Positions 13,548 to 15,418 of a DNA stretch of 15,418 nucleotides are shown here, in pieces; position 1 is the first letter of the stretch, and each line of letters starts with the position of its first letter. The position numbers were made by a program, and so were the translations under genes. Source of the stretch: JAGTRB01 sp037439685 (lineage in GTDB: Archaea; Thermoproteota; Bathyarchaeia; TCS64). The stretch lies in NCBI GenBank assembly GCA_037439685.1, contig JBBIVO010000040.1:1-15418 (forward strand). The letters run 5' to 3'. The notes under the pieces are model-generated. The model had not been told where the DNA came from. It searched no databases and saw only the letters and a list, made by a program, of their open reading frames with translations.

Positions 13548-13553
13548 AAAAAA
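13548..13553 (-). terminator. T-run after the M20D gene
   Basis: On the minus strand six T residues follow the M20D stop within about 10 bp, inside an AT-rich patch. Archaeal intrinsic termination relies on such T-runs. No supporting hairpin is evident. Confidence 0.4.
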
Positions 13554-13559
13554 TAAATT

Positions 13560-14765
13560 TTAAAGTGGGGCTTTAGCCCTTTTCCACTCCTCCCTAACAC
13601 TCTCCAAGAGGCCCGGCTTCATGTAGAGGTCTATAGCGGTCATGGCTAGGATCTTTGCTGCTAATATGAGGGCCTCATGACCCTTCTCAGACCTCGCCGC
13701 CTCCCTGAACTCGGAGGTGTGCCCCACGAGGCTCTCTGGTCCTATCGCCAGGTAGAAGGAGCATGTGGGGGTCACCTGGCTGACGTTCCCGAGGTCGGTG
13801 GACCCCCCTCCAGGGGGGATCCTTCCCTCCTGAGGCCTGTAGACCTCGACTCCTAGGGCCCTCATGTTCTCCTCTATGGCGTCCGCGAGGGTTAGGTTGG
13901 GTATCGTATTGGCATAGGTGTTGGCGTAGTTCCAGAACCTTACCTCGGCTCCTGTGGCCAAGGCTGCACCTCTGGCGCAGTTCTTCACCTTCTCCGAGAC
14001 CTCTTGGAGATAGTTTATGTCCGCGGCCCTGACGTAGAGCTTCGCAGAGGCGTATTCTGGGACGATGTTTGGGGCCTCACCCCCCTTCTCTATAATACCG
14101 TGGATCCTGACATCGGGTCTTAGATGCTGGCGGAGGGCGTCTATGCCGCTATACATCAACAGGAGGGCGTTGAGGGCGTTCACCCCCTCCCATGGGGCTG
14201 CCCCCGCGTGGGCGGCCTTCCCAAGAAACTCGAACTTTATCGCCTCCCTGGCATAGGAGCTCTGGCGGCCCGCCATGTTCCTCGAGCCCGGATGCCACAT
14301 GATGCATACGTCTGCGGCCTTGAACTCCTCGATCATTATAACCTTGCCACCAGCGTTCTCCACCCCTCCCTCCTCAGCCGGGGTTCCGAAGACCATCAGG
14401 GAGCCGTCTATATGGTGGAGAACCCTGCTCAACGCCATCGCAGCCCCGACCCCCCCGGCCCCTATGAGGTTGTGGCCGCATGCATGCCCCAGCCCCTTAA
14501 GGGCGTCGTACTCGCACAATAGGCCAACAACGGGCCTCTCCGCCCTCCCCTCCCTCCTGGCGGTGAAGGCGGTCCTCATGCCGGCCACTCCAAGCCTAAC
14601 CTCGAATCCGCTCTCCTCGAGGGCGGATGTCAGTACCTCCGAGGCCTTAAACTCCTGATGCCCGAGCTCGGGGTTCTCGTGTATTGTATCGGCCATCCGG
14701 ATCAGCTTCTCTCTGAATCCATCTACCTCAGATATGACCAGCCTCTTCAGATAATCCAGACCCAT
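13560..14765 (-). CDS. M20D-type amidohydrolase (AbgB/ACY1L2-like)
   Basis: The 401-aa protein shows M20D motifs: IHENPELGHQEFKAS (29-43), CEYDAL followed by GHACGHN (93-99, metal ligands C96 and H98), GTPAEEGG with E131 and E132, MWHPG with H158, and GHTSEF near residue 360. The dimerisation domain carries FLGKAAHAGAAPWEGVNALNA. These features fit amidohydrolases that split N-acyl amino acids or aminobenzoyl-glutamate-like amides and small dipeptides; the EYDALKGLGHACGHN form is closest to the AbgB/ACY1L2 branch. The substrate is not deducible. It is cytoplasmic with no signal peptide. The ATG at 14765 is preceded by GGTGA (14770-14774) and a TATA-like GGTTTTTAAG (14796-14805), so the start is well supported. 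It is transcribed alone. With the M20 enzyme at 6273-7448 the window has two different M20-clan hydrolases. Confidence 0.88.
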   Translation of the reverse strand: MGLDYLKRLVISEVDGFREKLIRMADTIHENPELGHQEFKASEVLTSALEESGFEVRLGVAGMRTAFTARREGRAERPVVGLLCEYDALKGLGHACGHNLIGAGGVGAAMALSRVLHHIDGSLMVFGTPAEEGGVENAGGKVIMIEEFKAADVCIMWHPGSRNMAGRQSSYAREAIKFEFLGKAAHAGAAPWEGVNALNALLLMYSGIDALRQHLRPDVRIHGIIEKGGEAPNIVPEYASAKLYVRAADINYLQEVSEKVKNCARGAALATGAEVRFWNYANTYANTIPNLTLADAIEENMRALGVEVYRPQEGRIPPGGGSTDLGNVSQVTPTCSFYLAIGPESLVGHTSEFREAARSEKGHEALILAAKILAMTAIDLYMKPGLLESVREEWKRAKAPL

Positions 14766-14795
14766 GAGGTCACCGTGATATATTAGAGCCGCACA

Positions 14796-14805
14796 CTTAA
14801 AAACC
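14796..14805 (-). promoter_or_regulatory. TATA-like promoter and ribosome site of the M20D gene
   Basis: The minus strand reads GGTTTTTAAG about 35 bp before the ATG at 14765, with GGTGA 4 nt before the ATG. This predicts a short leader that includes the ribosome site. Confidence 0.5.
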
Positions 14806-14809
14806 TATA

Positions 14810-15062
14810 ATAAAAGATAAGCCCTAATTTTATATCCTCTGAAATTTATCATTGAAAAACCCCAAGATATGTCAACCAAAATTAAGAAGCTCTTCCCTCA
14901 TTAATTCAAAGATTTTAGATGGAAGCTATATTGCATCCTGTTTGAAGACAATTTGGAAAATCCCTTTTATTAAATCTTTTCGTTAAAAATTTTGAATTTA
15001 AGATATTATTTGTTCCTAAAAATGTTTATCGATTTATCAAGTTCATGGTTTTTCATCAAACT
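14810..15062. other. AT-rich non-coding stretch
   Basis: About 250 bp of AT-rich DNA between the M20D promoter and the stop of the 104-aa gene. Only very short open frames occur (for example 16 codons just after that stop on the minus strand). I see no RNA structure, repeat or protein-like sequence. Confidence 0.4.
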
Positions 15063-15377
15063 TTACTTCACCTTATTATAATATTTCTTAATCCTAGTTA
15101 TAAATTCATCTCTTTCCTTTTCCACTTCAGAGATCCTTTTTCTTAGAAACTCTATCTCCTCAGAGATTTCTTCAAGCCATTCTTTAATTTTTGTTTTACA
15201 TTCTTCTACACTCATTTTTTCTATGTATTGGGATACATCCCTTGGAGGCCCCTTTTCAAGTGAGGCTAGGGGGTGATCTATCCTCGGGGGTCTCGTGAAT
15301 GGGAAGAAGTGCCTCGAGGTTCGAGGCTTCATGAGGCTTCCGCTGATCCCGGAAGAGATCACCTCTCGGGGGCTCAT
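15063..15377 (-). CDS. Small basic/coiled-coil protein, function unknown
   Basis: A 104-aa protein I do not recognise. Residues 1-50 are rich in Pro, Arg, Ser and Gly and probably flexible (SRHFFPFTRPPRIDHPL). Residues 55-104 are a strongly charged helix with heptad spacing (KEWLEEISEEIEFLRKRI onward), a likely coiled coil. Base composition changes along the gene: the first half is GC-rich like the other genes, the helix half AT-rich like the following intergenic DNA. The ATG has an excellent GGGGGAGGT ribosome site just upstream. In another frame the sequence entering from the right edge ends in a TGA that overlaps this ATG (ATGA), so it may be the last gene of an operon beyond the window. 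The frame itself also stays open to the edge, so a longer N-terminus is possible. Confidence 0.55.
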   Translation of the reverse strand: MSPREVISSGISGSLMKPRTSRHFFPFTRPPRIDHPLASLEKGPPRDVSQYIEKMSVEECKTKIKEWLEEISEEIEFLRKRISEVEKERDEFITRIKKYYNKVK

Positions 15378-15418
15378 CTTACCTCCCCCGTGGATGTATC
15401 TGTGGATCCTCCTGTATC

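Noticed and set aside
1..15418. CRISPR array, rRNA, complete tRNA, insertion sequence or replication origin
   Set aside because: No regularly spaced repeats, rRNA-like or tRNA-like cloverleaf sequence, transposase, or Cdc6/Orc1 gene with origin repeats was seen.

Overview
The window looks like thermophile-type archaeal DNA, most likely Thermoproteota/TACK and perhaps Bathyarchaeia-like; that placement is inference from gene content and signals, not from a search. The signs are an STT3/AglB-type oligosaccharyltransferase, a SpoVT/AbrB-PhoU fusion, a zinc-ribbon threonine synthase, an archaeal bifunctional phosphoglucose/phosphomannose isomerase, a four-subunit 2-oxoacid:ferredoxin oxidoreductase and a DUF3782-type nuclease-fold protein. 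TATA-like boxes sit about 20-35 bp before many starts, several genes look leaderless, GTG and TTG starts are used, and AGG dominates arginine codons.

Layout, left to right. Positions 1-565 (-) hold the N-terminal part of the oligosaccharyltransferase, cut by the window edge. It is divergent from a PhoU-like regulator (753-1724, +). A 510-bp gap follows: AT-rich DNA, then a GC-rich island with strong stem-loops. Threonine synthase (2235-3449, -) is divergent from a small EF-Tu-domain-2-like protein (3648-3908, +). After a second GC-rich non-coding island come, all on +, a one-pass membrane protein with a cytoplasmic coiled coil (4197-5942), an 8Fe ferredoxin (6006-6188), an M20 metallopeptidase (6273-7448), an overlapping unknown AT-rich gene with an internal repeat (7435-7773), a short structured element, and phosphoglucose/phosphomannose isomerase (7947-8996). 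Convergent to these is the tight korDABC operon (12253-9279, -). Then come a gap with possible gene debris, a DUF3782-like protein (12693-13334, +), an M20D amidohydrolase (13560-14765, -), an AT-rich gap and a small coiled-coil protein of unknown function (15063-15377, -).

Functionally the window is mostly core metabolism. Two M20 hydrolases, a 2-oxoacid:ferredoxin oxidoreductase and an 8Fe ferredoxin fit a peptide- or amino-acid-using anaerobe: peptides or acylated amino acids are hydrolysed, transaminated to 2-oxoacids, and oxidised to acyl-CoA with ferredoxin as acceptor. This link is inferred from co-location only. The isomerase and STT3 supply and use sugars for glycolysis/gluconeogenesis and protein N-glycosylation.

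I did not find a convincing new multi-gene system such as a CRISPR array, defence island or biosynthetic cluster. The most intriguing signals are non-coding. Two GC-rich islands (about 1966-2140 and 3930-4070) have extensive stem-forming potential and share an ungapped 30-nt element with 23 identical positions. There is also a promoter-hairpin-T-tract unit just before the isomerase gene. Among proteins, the repeat-containing 112-aa gene and the coiled-coil membrane protein are the least explained.
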